Shown here: positions 11,332 to 21,706 of the stretch, in pieces | Numbering within the stretch: position 1 is the first letter of the stretch | Layout: each line of letters starts with the position of its first letter | NCBI GenBank assembly: GCA_030272155.1 | Contig: CP126193.1 | Span: forward strand, 6,386,001-6,450,000 | Source of the DNA: Tetradesmus obliquus | Taxonomy: Eukaryota > Chlorophyta > Chlorophyceae > Sphaeropleales > Scenedesmaceae | Length of the DNA stretch: 64,000 nucleotides | Direction of reading: 5' to 3' | Notes under the pieces: generated by a model | What the model saw: the letters and a program-made list of their open reading frames with translations, nothing else | Told to the model about the DNA's origin: nothing | The model's database searches: none | Position numbers and translations under genes: made by a program

Positions 11332-13929
11332 ATGAAGGCTGCATCGTCTGCTACCCTTTCACTTCTGTCCGGCAGTACAGCAAGACTCAGCTTGATGTGC
11401 AATGCTGCAGCTGGCAGCCTGCTGCGCCAGTCCCTGCCAGCAGCATCTGCCAGCACCGCCAGCAGGGGTGCAGCACAGAGCATCCTGAAGCAGCAGCAGC
11501 ACAAGTTTTTTTCTTCATCATCTGGCAGCGCTGCAGGCAGTGAGGGGCCTGGTGAGCTGCGCTAGCGACGAATGCATTTGCTAAACATTTGAAAAGTGAG
11601 CTGTGCGCATGCGTGTGGCAAATGCACGTTGTTGAGTGCAGCGCTGCAGCGCCAGAAGCGAGCATTGGCTGGACAATGAAGGTGGCCACAGCACTGCTGA
11701 GAAAGCAACCTAGAACTTACTTTGCATTCTTTTGTGTAGAGATAACACTCTGCTCTTAATGCACAAAGTTTCTGCTGGCTGCTGGCGCCCCAAGCCCTTA
11801 CCAGGCCTGCAGTCGCCGGGATGCACAGAACAGCATAGACTCGCCCTTTCTTGTGTGTAGGGCTTTTACATCCATTCAAAACTACCGTTGCCGCTGCTGT
11901 TGCTGCTGCTGCGTGCCGCCGCAGTGTATCTGGTGTTTGGTGCCACTGGCGGCATCGGCTCTGCCCTGGCCCGCCGCCTGGCCAGCCAGCCCCAGTCAGG
12001 TGTGGGGTGGGGTGCAGGGCAGCTGTATTGGGCGGGCATGGTGTAGTTGTAGCACAGAGTGTGCTACCTTGTGGCTTTCACTCTACACAGCAGCCTGCCC
12101 GCCAGCCACAATGACATCAGTGCTGTAATATACTTTGCTCTCCAGTCGTGCGGCTGGATGCTGCATAGCAGCCATGGCGTACGACTGGAGAGCAACGTAT
12201 GTTGCTCCATTTTCACCGCAGAGAGGTGCGCTTTTACCTAGCAATGGAGTGCGTAAGCGCGTGGTCACAATAGGCGTTGGGTGTATATGGTCTTTCCACA
12301 TCTCCTTCACCAGGCAGCTGTCGCAATGAGTTCCCATCGTTGATGGCGCTCCTGTGTTGTACTGCAAACAGCACCCCTCTGACCAATGCACTTCTGCTGC
12401 CATGCTGCAGGCTTTCCTGCGCCCTCTGCGGTGGTGCTGGCCAGCCACCAATCATCACATGCGCTCGTCGCCAACTGCTGTCGCCGTATGTGTTGTGCTT
12501 GTGCTGCCATGCTGCAGGCTCTGCCGCACCGTCTGCGCTGGTGCTGTCATCCCACCACAGCGACAAGCTGCAGCAGCTGCAAAAGTAATCCTTCTTACAA
12601 ATGCTGCTTTCGGTGCCATGCTGCAGGCTCTGCCGCGCCCTCTGCGCTGGTGCTGACCAGCCACCACAGCGACAAGCTGCAGCAGCTGCAGGGCAGCCTT
12701 GCTGGGGGCGGCTCCTGCAAGGTGGAAGTAGAGGCGGCAGACGCAACCGACCCTGAACAGGTGGGCTACTGATAAGGTGTTGTAAGAGGACAATTCATCC
12801 AGTGGTGTTGTGTTACACCAGGTTCCTGCAAGGTGGAGGTGGAGGCGGCAGACGCAACAGACCCTGAGCAGGTGATTCAAAAAGTGCTCAGCGACAATCA
12901 ACTCTGAACTACGTGACATTATGCGTCTGTATGCCTGCTTGCAGCCAGCCCTACCTCTGCCAAAAGACGCCAGCAGTCGCTGGTCCTGTTTTGACGACGT
13001 CCTTATGCAGGACAACATGACAAAGATTCTGCTGCTGCACTGCCCATTGCTGGCTGCAGGTCGACAAGGTGGTGCGTGCCGCGCTGTCGCGCCATGGCAG
13101 GCTGGACGGCGTTGTCAACTGCATTGGAAACGTGGACGCTGCCTCTGCGCTGGCCACGGAGGTGCAGCAGCTGCAGCAGGACCTGCAGGTGCGACGCTGC
13201 TTGTACTACAGTAGTAATGCTGTGGCTGCTGTGGCTGCTGTGGCTGCTGTATATGCTGCATCTGCTGCAAGTCTGTGTGCGCTGGCCGCTGAGGCAGCAG
13301 CTGCAGCAGGACCTGCAGGTGCGTTGCAGCCTGTGGTGGCAAAAGTCCTGCATGCTGTACAACATCTTGACTGGACCCGATGTCAAACTGGTGCTGCATG
13401 GCACGGCGCTGCCAATGAAGAGCCTGTTGTACCTCAAATGGACACGGTGACTGTTTTGTAACGCTTTCCAGGTGAACCTGTTCACCAGCTTCAACATTGT
13501 CAAGTCCTCTATCAAAGCCATGGTGGCAGGAGAAGCACAGGGCAGCAGCGGCAGCAGCAGCAGCAGCAGCAGCGGCAAGACCAAGTCCCATGCAAGCCCA
13601 GCCGAGGGCAAGGGGGCTGGCGGCAGCATTGTGCTGGTGTCTGCTGCTGTGGCTAGCCACGGCATCCCCAACTATGAGAGCATGTCTGCAGCAAAGGCGG
13701 CAGTGGAAGGTGAGGGCGCCAGCTGACAATATAGTAACAGTGGTAGACCAGCAAGGCTATCAGCCGCAAGTTGCTGCATGCTGTTTAAACCAGGATCATG
13801 AGTGAGGAAGTGCAGCGTAAAGGAGCCACTTGAAGTTGTATAGCGCAGCTGCAAGCAGTTGTGCGGGTTTGGCAGTGACAGCAGTAGCTGAGGCTCAGTC
13901 AAGTGCAGTTAGGGGCTACCTGTTTGTAA

Positions 13930-13997
<68 letters not shown>

Positions 13998-14349
13998 AGG
14001 TCTGGCGCGCAGTGCTGCTGCCACCTATGCTGCCCACAACATCCGCGTAAACTGCGTTGCTCCTGGGCTGACACGCACACCACAGACCAAGTGAGCGCCT
14101 GCTTCTCAAGATGTCTTGCCAAACACATGCACACCCTGCATGTACATACAGAGCAAAAAAAGCAAACAAAGCAAAAAAAGCAAAAAAGCAAAAAAGCAAA
14201 GCAAGCAGCTCTAGCTGGCCACACTGAGACCGACAGGCTCGGCAGCTGCCACGTACTTGATGCTTCTGAGATTGCAGTCTCCCCCTGCTGAGCGCTGCTG
14301 CTGCCGCCGCCGCCGCTGCTGCCGCCGCCGCCGCCGCCGCTGCTGCTGC

Positions 14350-14415
<66 letters not shown>

Positions 14416-14744
14416 AGGAAGTTCACAGAGAACGAGGCTGTGTCAGATGCATCGGAGCAGATGCACCCGCTCAAGGAGCTGGCAGAGCCTGATCAGGTGG
14501 GCCAGGGCAACACCTTTGCTAAACGCCCTTCTCATGAGGTGGCCAGGCAGAATTGGGAGATGTGGCTGCGCTCATGGCAAAACTGCCTCAGGCTCAGTGC
14601 TGCAATTTGAAGCTGCAAACATGTCTGTACAAATGCTGCTGCCTGCCTGCCGCAGGTTGCGTCTGCGCTGGCCTTCATTCTGGCCCCTGAGATTGACCAC
14701 CTATCAACAACCGCCGCAGTACCTGAACAAACATGGCTGTATCA

Positions 14745-14794
<50 letters not shown>

Positions 14795-14896
14795 TGCCTG
14801 CCACAGATTGCGTCCGCACTTGCTTTCTTCCTAACCCCTGAGATTGACCTCCTCATTAACAACCGCCGCAGTACCTGAACAAACATGGCTGTATCA

Positions 14897-14967
<71 letters not shown>

Positions 14968-15105
14968 TCCTGCCTGCCACAGATTGCGTCCGCACTTGCC
15001 TTCTTCCTGGCCCCTGAGAACGACTTCATCACAGGGCAGGTGCTGGCAGTAGATGGCGGCCTGTCTACGCTGCACCCACACCACGCAGAGGAGTATGGCG
15101 TGTAG
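11332..15105 (+). CDS. Short-chain dehydrogenase/reductase, mitochondrial type
   Basis: Eight exons (11332-11551, 11925-11999, 12627-12760, 13060-13188, 13472-13709, 14000-14090, 14418-14496, 14983-15105) give 362 residues plus TAG. A Ser/Ala/Arg leader without acids suggests import into mitochondria. The Rossmann start is LVFGATGGIGSALARRLA (TGxxxGxG), then LDGVVNCIGN in place of NNAG, then the catalytic region SIVLVSAAVASHGIPNYESM followed by SAAK, then IRVNCVAPGLTRTP and the C-terminal GQVLAVDGGLS. The Lys of YxxxK is present, but the residue four before it is Met, while a Tyr sits three residues further upstream. A group of SDRs with AAAK-type sites is known to lack the Tyr at this place, so the substrate and even the activity are open. 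Introns are large, with CTG runs and exon copies. Confidence 0.85.
12122..12208. repeat. Near-perfect 87-bp palindrome in a dehydrogenase intron
   Basis: Arms 12135-12149 (TTGCTCTCCAGTCGT) and 12181-12195 are exact inverted complements, and pairing extends outward to about 12122 and 12208 and, less well, inward to the centre near 12165. The size fits a microRNA-like precursor or a tiny foldback element. It is the longest hairpin noticed in the window. Confidence 0.7.
12405..12872 (+). repeat. Copies of dehydrogenase exon 12627-12760 on both sides
   Basis: Upstream copies at about 12405-12440 and 12506-12590 repeat the acceptor and exon start (CATGCTGCAG then LCR/ALVL in shifted reading, with SHHSDKLQQLQ in the second). 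A downstream copy at about 12820-12872 repeats the exon end (GSCKVEVEAADATDPEQ) and a GTG donor. The true exon lies between them. Confidence 0.88.
13286..13322 (+). repeat. Downstream copy of dehydrogenase exon 13060-13188
   Basis: GCAGCAGCTGCAGCAGGACC and the following CTGCAGGTGCG of the exon end are repeated about 130 bases later, donor included. Confidence 0.75.
13931..13996. repeat. CTG trinucleotide array, about 22 units, before an acceptor
   Basis: An uninterrupted CTG run in transcript sense ends directly in GCAG, the acceptor of dehydrogenase exon 14000-14090. It occupies the place where a pyrimidine tract is expected. Confidence 0.97.
14285..14415. repeat. CCG/CTG-rich array before an acceptor
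   Basis: A mixed CCG and CTG segment passes into a pure CTG run of about 21 units (from about 14351) and ends in the acceptor of exon 14418-14496. Confidence 0.95.
14656..14982 (+). repeat. Two tandem units, exon start plus CTG array, before the last dehydrogenase exon
   Basis: Units 14656-14805 and 14806-14982 each contain a copy of the last exon's start (ASALAFxL then PEID), a shared block ending ACATGGCTGTATCATT, and a CTG array (about 15 units at 14748-14793, about 22 at 14900-14966). The true exon starts at 14983. The second copy differs from the exon by few bases, so the duplication is fairly recent. Confidence 0.9.
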
Positions 15106-15601
15106 CTTGTTATAATGTTACTTTGTTAGTTGTCATTTTTTATGTGCATGTGTGATGTGAAGTCTGTGGTCAGCATGGCGGCTGTATGTTCATGGCACTG
15201 CAGCGTGGCGCAGCCGAGTTTGAGGTTGATGCGACCGGCCTCCGCGGAGGCATCAAGCTGTGTTGGGAAGTGCGGGGGCGAGGGTGCATGTGTCAGTGTG
15301 GGAATATTGCAGGTTGATTGTGATTGTTGATAAGCAGGCAGCAAGCCTGCTGCATTGTCTGCCAGACATGCAGTGCATGACCCCGGCATGCACACCTGTT
15401 GAGGCTTGGGTGCAGCGCATCCTGGTAGGAAACGGTGATGAAGTTGATGTAATTGCTAACATTTGCAGTGAATTCAACGTTTATGGTTGTAACCTTGTAC
15501 ATACCTGGGCTGCCTTCTTTGCGGGTGCTTCTCTCAAGAGTCTGGCTGCCAGGCTAGCGGCTAGCATCACGGCCAGCGTGATGCTCAGCTGACGTTCTAT
15601 G
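15106..15601. other. Dehydrogenase 3' flank
   Basis: No further coding region is supported. TGTAA at 15447 and 15487 are candidate poly(A) signals, so most of this is probably 3' untranslated region. Confidence 0.5.
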
Positions 15602-16149
15602 AAGGGCCTGTCGACTCCCCTAACTCCCTGTCACACCCCTTGGGGCGGAGGGGTAAATGGTGGAAGTTAGTGATTCTGCTTGCACAGCTGTGTTGTACGT
15701 GGCCTGAAAGGGCCAAAGCAACATAGTGGAAACTTAGCTTTTTTAAACTTCTGGTACCTCCCAATCTCCACAAATATAGGCTGTCCCACTGATTTTTACC
15801 TCCCAACTTCCCTTTAACACCCTGTTCTCTGGTATTCAAGGGAAGCTAGGGAATCAGCTAGCTCCCCTAAATCCCTGGCTGTCACTCATGTCCCCGATCA
15901 CGTGCCTTGCCACTAAATCCCACAAGCTCCCAACTTCCCCTGTTTCGGCCTCGCCCACTGAATTTAACTCCCAACTTCCACTAAATACCCACCCCTTTTT
16001 GAAAATTGGAGATTTTAGGGGAAGTAGTATACGCACAGCCTTGTGACGCTTCTTACAGTATTTCTGGCGTTTAACATCCACCAACTTCCATCATTTACCC
16101 CTCTGCCCCAAGGGGTGTGACAGGGAGTCAGGGGAGTCAACGGGCCCTT
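15602..16149. mobile_element. Nonautonomous inverted-repeat DNA transposon (MITE)
   Basis: Terminal inverted repeats of about 67 bp face each other: the left starts AAGGGCCTGTCGACTCCCC, the right is its complement with about 6 differences. Between them are about 410 bp with no transposase reading frame. Direct flanking copies GTTCTATG (15594-15601) and GTTCTGTG (16150-16157) look like an 8-bp target-site duplication with one later change, which is typical of hAT elements. Internal blocks near 15853-15895 echo the terminal repeat. The element is AT-richer than its surroundings and lies between two genes. Confidence 0.85.
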
Positions 16150-16659
16150 GTTCTGTGCTGGGTGTTGCTCACTGCAGTGGCACGAACAACCTTGAGCACG
16201 AACAACCAGCCACAGTAAAAACACGTTATAATGATTTGCAATGATTGGAGGGCCGAAATCGTTCTGGTACGGCATAGGAGAGGAAGAGATATGTACAGGC
16301 TGTAGCAGTGCTCTGTAGCAGGGAACCCTTGTGACCTGCTCTGCTCCACCTGGTGGCCTCCCTTGCCTTGCCCTTCCCCACTGTACACAGGCTTAAGCAG
16401 CTGCAACTTCATGACATCACAATGCACTTATGTTACGCCTTGGTTTCCTCAGAGTGCACAGTCGCGGCGTCCATCTACAGCAGCACTCGCCAAACAACAG
16501 AACACTGCTGTGCAGCATTGGTTCCCTGTAATTGTTGACAATTGCTTTCGTTTTGTTGATGTAGATAACTGACAGCAGCAGCACAGGGCGAGTCCGTCTT
16601 CCAAGTACGGACCCGCAAAGCACTCAAGTGGCAGCAGCTGCCGGTGGTAGCAGCCAACA
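16150..16659. other. Upstream region of the SBP-box gene
   Basis: About 500 bp between the transposon and the start codon at 16660. It should hold the promoter and 5' untranslated region. No gene or known motif is recognised here. Confidence 0.4.
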
Positions 16660-18851
16660 ATGGCTTCGGCGTCTCCTTCGGACTCACAAGGTATACATAC
16701 TGCAGCAGCGCGCAAGCAGCTTCAGGGCAGCCCTCCAGCCGCGCCAGCCCAAAGCCAGCTGATCTTTTGCCGATTCCGTTGCAGGGGACGATGCCGGAGC
16801 ACAGGAGGACGAGCCACGCAAAACCATGCAGTGCCAGGTGCGTTGTCGTCCTTGCGGCGCAAACATCAGCAAGCAGCGAGCAGCACGTGCTGCTGGGGCA
16901 CCTGCAGTGGCCCCAGTGGGTGTTGGTCTGCACAGGCAGGGCAGGGTAAAGCTGCAGTGCAAGCAGCTTAGTTTGCAGCAATGGAAATTAGTTTCAAGTT
17001 TTATATGTGCTGGTTAGCAACACCTGCACACTGACAACATGATAGGTCTGGGCACACGCTGCCCCCTGCTTTGAACCAGGCCCTCTGCAGCACCCTCTGC
17101 TGCATGTTTGCAACAATGCACCTGTGTTGAGACTTGCCTGTTCATCTCTCATGCTTGTGCTTGCAATGATGCAGGCGGTCGGGTGTTCGGCTGACTTGCG
17201 CATCGACGGCAAGTACTGCATGAAGCGCCGCCTCTGCAGGGAGCACCTCAAGGTGAGGCAGCTGCTGCTGTGTACTGTTACAGCCCCTGCGCTTGCAACC
17301 CAGCTGTGTGCATGTATGCATGGTGCGCGGGCCAGCAGCTGCTGTTGTTGATGCACTTCATGAAGATGCAAGCTGGATATTAGATCAGGCATGCCTGCAA
17401 GCAATTCAGCTGCCATGCTGCCGGGCCAGACACACCCCGGACCTCAGCACACTCGCATATGGCTTGCTTCAGCCTGTTCCTGCAAGATGTATGCGTGACA
17501 TTCACAGCAATGTGTGCGCTGCTGCTTTTCCTGCAGGCCATATCGCTGCTGCGCAAGCGCCATGGGCCAGACCTCTGGCGCTTCTGCCAGCAGTGCGGTG
17601 AGCACTTGTCTACTCGGTAGTATCCAGTGTCTTGACACAGCAGCTCCGCCAGCAGCAGTTGGTGATAGGATAGATTCTGCAGCATACCACATCACCTGCC
17701 AAATGCATTGCATTCAGACAGTCGCTGGCAGCGCTGCTGCGTCCTCACCTGTCAACACTCCGCCTTGCCTGCCGCGGCAGCAGCTTCTTTTTTGAAACCC
17801 TGTTGAAATCTGCCGCTGCCATAGTGCTGACATGGCAAGCTGGCTGCGATTCAAACTCTCAACCAATCTACACTGATGTATCTTGTTTCCTGCACATCTA
17901 AATGCCTGCAGGCAAGCTGGAGAGGCTAGATGCCTTTGATGGCAGTAAGCGCAGCTGCAGGGTGCAGCTGGAGCGGCGCAAAGCAACAGGCGTCAACCAA
18001 GCCAAGAAGCCGCGATGCGCTGGCAGCGGCAGCAGCAGCAGCATCTGCCAGGTTGCCTCGCCACCTCTTGCTAGCCTGGGCAGCATCAGCAGCAGCACTG
18101 CTCCGGGACTTAGTGCAGGGATGCAGCAGCCACAGCTGCAGCAGCAGGTGCAGTACCAGCAGCCGCAGGACTGGCAGTATATGCAGCAGCTGCAACAGGA
18201 GCAGCAGCAGCAGCAGCAGCAGTTGGGCCAGGTGCAGTCCTGGATGCAGCAGTTGCAGGGGTTGCTGGTTCAGCAGCAGCAGCAGCAGCAGCAGCCCCAG
18301 CAGTTGCAGGGCTTGCTGGTTCAGCAGCAGCAGCAGCAGCAGCGGCAGCAGCAGCAGCAGCAGCCCCAGCAGCTGCAGGACATGCTGCAGCAGCTGCAGC
18401 AGGTGCAGCAGCAGCACCAGCTGCCTCAGCAGCTGCAGGATATCCTTCTGCAGCAGCAGCAGCAGCAGGTGGTGCAGCAGCAAGCACCTGCTCTGCAGGC
18501 ATTACAGGCCCAACTGTGGGCTGCAACGCAGCAGCAGCAGCAGCAGGTGGCCACTGCTGCCCCGTCAGGTAGCTGCTACTCTGCTGACCCTGTTGCTGCG
18601 GCAGCAGCGGCAATTGCAGCTGCAAGTGCAGCGTTGAGTGCAAAGTCAGCAGCAGCTATGCCTGGCGTTACCAACGCAGTGCCGGAACAGCAGCAGCTGA
18701 CGCCAGCAATGCTTGAATTGCTGCACAGACAGATGCCAGCTGCTGCAGCAGAAGTACGAGGAGGTAGTGCTGTGGTGCATCAGCAGCAGCATCAGCAGCA
18801 GCAGCAGCAGCCAACCTCAGAGCAGCAGCAACAGCAGCTTGCTCCACCTGC

Positions 18852-18898
<47 letters not shown>

Positions 18899-19310
18899 TG
18901 GTGCCAGTGCTTCCTCTGTTCATGGGCGACCATGGGCCTGGCAGCAGCAGCAGCTACAGCGCCCATGGCCGCGCAGGTACCCTGAATGTGGCCACTGCCG
19001 CAAGCCCTGCTGCTTCAGCAGTAGCAGCTGCTGCGGCTGCTGCAGCAGCAGCAGTGCAGGGCCAAGCAGCTGGGGATGCTCCCAGCAGCATGGACTTTGA
19101 CTCTTTTATGGCTAAGTTGGAGCGCATTCCCAGCCACGCTATGCGGGAGTCATTTGACCACATCCTGCAAGCCGTCATAACAGACATGCAGCAGCAAGGG
19201 CAGCAGCAGCAGCAGCAGGTGTCACAGGCTAGTAATGATGGCAGGCAGGATGCGGCACCAGCAGCAGCAGCAGCAGCAGCGCAGCCGGGCGTTGGGATAC
19301 AGACAGAGGG

Positions 19311-19352
<42 letters not shown>

Positions 19353-20010
19353 AGGCGCACAGCTGCAGGCTGCGGGTGGCTTGACCGCTGGTGTGGTCAG
19401 CAACAAGCAGCTTGCAGACATGTGTGCTGCTGTGCTGGCCACTGTGCAGGGAGGTGCAGGCAGCTCCCTGATCAGCATGCTGCACAGCAATGACTCACTG
19501 GAGGGCTTCACACAGCAGATGCGGTCGGCGCTGATTGATTCTGTCAGTGCGGCTGCACTAGGGAATCAGCAGCAGCAGCAGCAGCAGCAAGTGCAGCAGC
19601 AGCAGCAGCAGCCACAACAGGATCCAGCACAGCGGCAGCAGCAGCGGCTGCAGTTGACGCCGGTATGGACACACGGGGCAGCAGCAGCTGCACTACCAGC
19701 AGCAGCAGCAGCAGCAGCAGCGCCTGCAGGCTGCAGCGATGGAACTGCGGCCCACAGCCAGTCAGTCAGCCAACAGCAGCGCAGCTCTGACAGCAACGAC
19801 AGCAGCAGCAGCGGCTCAAGCAAGCGCGCACACAAGGAAGCAGCAGCAACAGCAGCAGCAACAGCAGTAGCGGATTCGGCAGTTGGTCAAGGCATGCCAG
19901 CAGCAGTTGGTGCTGAAAGCCAGTGCAAGCAGGGTGTGCAGGCGGCTGCAGCAGCGTGCTGTGTGCAACCTGCGTGTGAGACAGTAGATTGGAAGGTGGG
20001 ATGGGACTGA
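16660..20010 (+). CDS. SBP-box transcription factor with long Gln/Ala-rich tail
   Basis: SBP factors bind GTAC-core DNA; algal members include the copper regulator CRR1. Exons 16660-16690, 16785-16837, 17175-17252, 17537-17597 and 17912-20010 give 773 residues. The SBP domain is at about residues 25-100. Its first finger reads C-x4-C-x16-C-x2-H, ending CREH. The second starts FCQQC and ends at SC in DAFDGSKRSCR. In the second finger the usual third ligand, His in CxxxH, is Glu here (CGKLE). Basic residues KRSCR and KKPR form the usual nuclear signal. Three introns split the domain. From residue about 130 on, one large exon encodes Gln and Ala runs with few ordered islands, such as SSMDFDSFMAKLERIPSHAM, as in activation domains. 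The start Met is the first in frame after an upstream stop-rich region; the N-terminus before the domain is short. The target is unknown. Confidence 0.87.
18193..18910. repeat. Coding CAG/Gln repeats in the SBP-box gene
   Basis: Many CAG runs, longest about 15 codons near 18854-18897, encode Gln tracts. Around 19312-19351 the frame instead reads GCT, giving an Ala tract of about 15. Length polymorphism is likely. Confidence 0.95.
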
Positions 20011-21706
20011 TTGGTGCTTTGGTTGTCAGTGCAGGCGTCCGGTACACAGCAATCATACAGCTTTAGCAGCAGGTGCAGATCTGGTGTGAGACTATGTTGC
20101 TTCGTTGAGATTGCTGTCGCAGTCAGTTACGCTCTTTTGTTTGTGGTTTGATCTGCGTTGGCTCGAGCAAATGTGGCTTGTAGGAAGAGAACTGTACAGT
20201 GGACGCGGTGCTATATTGTTTCCCATGTAGATGTCGGTTGATGGCGTAGAGATGGCATCATTGTTGCTGCTGAAGCTGCATTGACTGCATCCAGCAACAG
20301 CCACAGTAGCAGTCAATTCAGTCAGTGCAGTCAATTGAGTTCTTGACAGTGAGATTGCAGCTGTGTGGCGCTGTCTTGGCATGCATCCTTGAAAACTTGC
20401 CTCCTGTGCATGTTCCAAACTCTATGATACATTACACGTGTTGATATGATTTGAAACGGTTGAGCACGTTTGGAACGAATATCAGTGGAGCTGGATGTTG
20501 CAGCCAACAATCCATCATTGCTGTTGTGTCATATGGGGCTGCTTGAACAGGCGGCAGCCACGACTACCATACAATCATTCGGAAGTGCATTTTGTGACGA
20601 GCAGATGAGATGATCATGTGCTGCTGTAGCAGCAGCTGCAGCCTAGTTTCATGACACTCTTATTTGTTTCGTATTCTCTCAGCAAGGCTATTATACTGCT
20701 GTCCACAGCGACGGTGGTGTGCAGGTCCTGCAACTGCTTTCTGCAGTGTGGTTTTGTGTGGAAAACGAGTGAAATATAGACGGGGCCGTCATAACCTGCA
20801 AGTTATGAGAGATTGTGTGCTGGTGCGTCTCAATTTGCCTTGCCTTGTGTGTCCCATCATGCGGTCATCTTATCAAATGGTGATGTGCTGTTGCTGAGTG
20901 TGCCGCATACTCTGAGGGCGCGGTGAAATCGGCATTTTGAAGGCTTCTAGAAGCAGATCTGCTTGTGAAGCATACAGCAGAGGCATAAGCAAGAGAGCCT
21001 GTGCACCCGCTTTGCTCGCTGCGCATGCAGATTGCCCTGTGCTGTGTCACATCGTGCAGCATGCTGTAACACATATCACCTGAGCTGCAACAGCGTTACC
21101 CTGCTAGGTTGTTGACGCAAAACTGAGGTCACACCGGCCAAACTGTACACAAACCTTGGATAGAAGCCATACTGGCCCCTCAACAAGTGTGCATGCTTGC
21201 AAGCTACAAGTACAACACATCAGAAGCAGGCAGGCCCGTTCGAGGATTTGAGCTGATGTCACGGTGATAAAATACAGCGATGTCGGCTACCATGTACACT
21301 GCTGCTGCTGCTGCTGCTGCTGCTGCCAACGCACAGCTGCTTTGGTCGCTGCCTTATGGCGGTCTCCAGCTGCACGGGCTTGAAACTGCACTGTGCGCTT
21401 GCCTGGGCTGCATAAGGCTGTGCGCCAGCTGCTGCACGGGCTGCAACGGCTTGTCCTCTGGGTGCTTGCTGTTGCAGCACAAGTGGTTTCTTTGCCTCGG
21501 GCAGCTCCTGGCGCGTCTGCTGGCTGCTGCTGCTGCGCATGCTCATGCTGTGTGCGCAGCTGCAAAGCCAGTCCGTTCTGCAGTCTCTGGCATCTGAGTA
21601 GTAATACTAGAATGCGTATGAACGTTATCATCTTGCAGCCACTGGTGGCTGCAAGGGTAGTGTTTGCTGTGTTGTCTGCTCTGCTGCCACATGCGTCGCT
21701 GACTCA
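20011..21706. other. Region between convergent SBP-box and HTH genes
   Basis: Contains the 3' untranslated regions of both neighbours. TGTAA at about 21064 could end a long SBP-box transcript. A CTG run of about eight units is at 21300-21324. No additional gene is supported. Confidence 0.45.

Noticed and set aside
18193-19900. Long open frames on the opposite strand and other frames of the SBP-box exon
   Set aside because: CAG/GCT repeats stay open in all frames (Gln, Ser, Ala, Leu, Cys); only the frame continuous with the SBP domain is supported.
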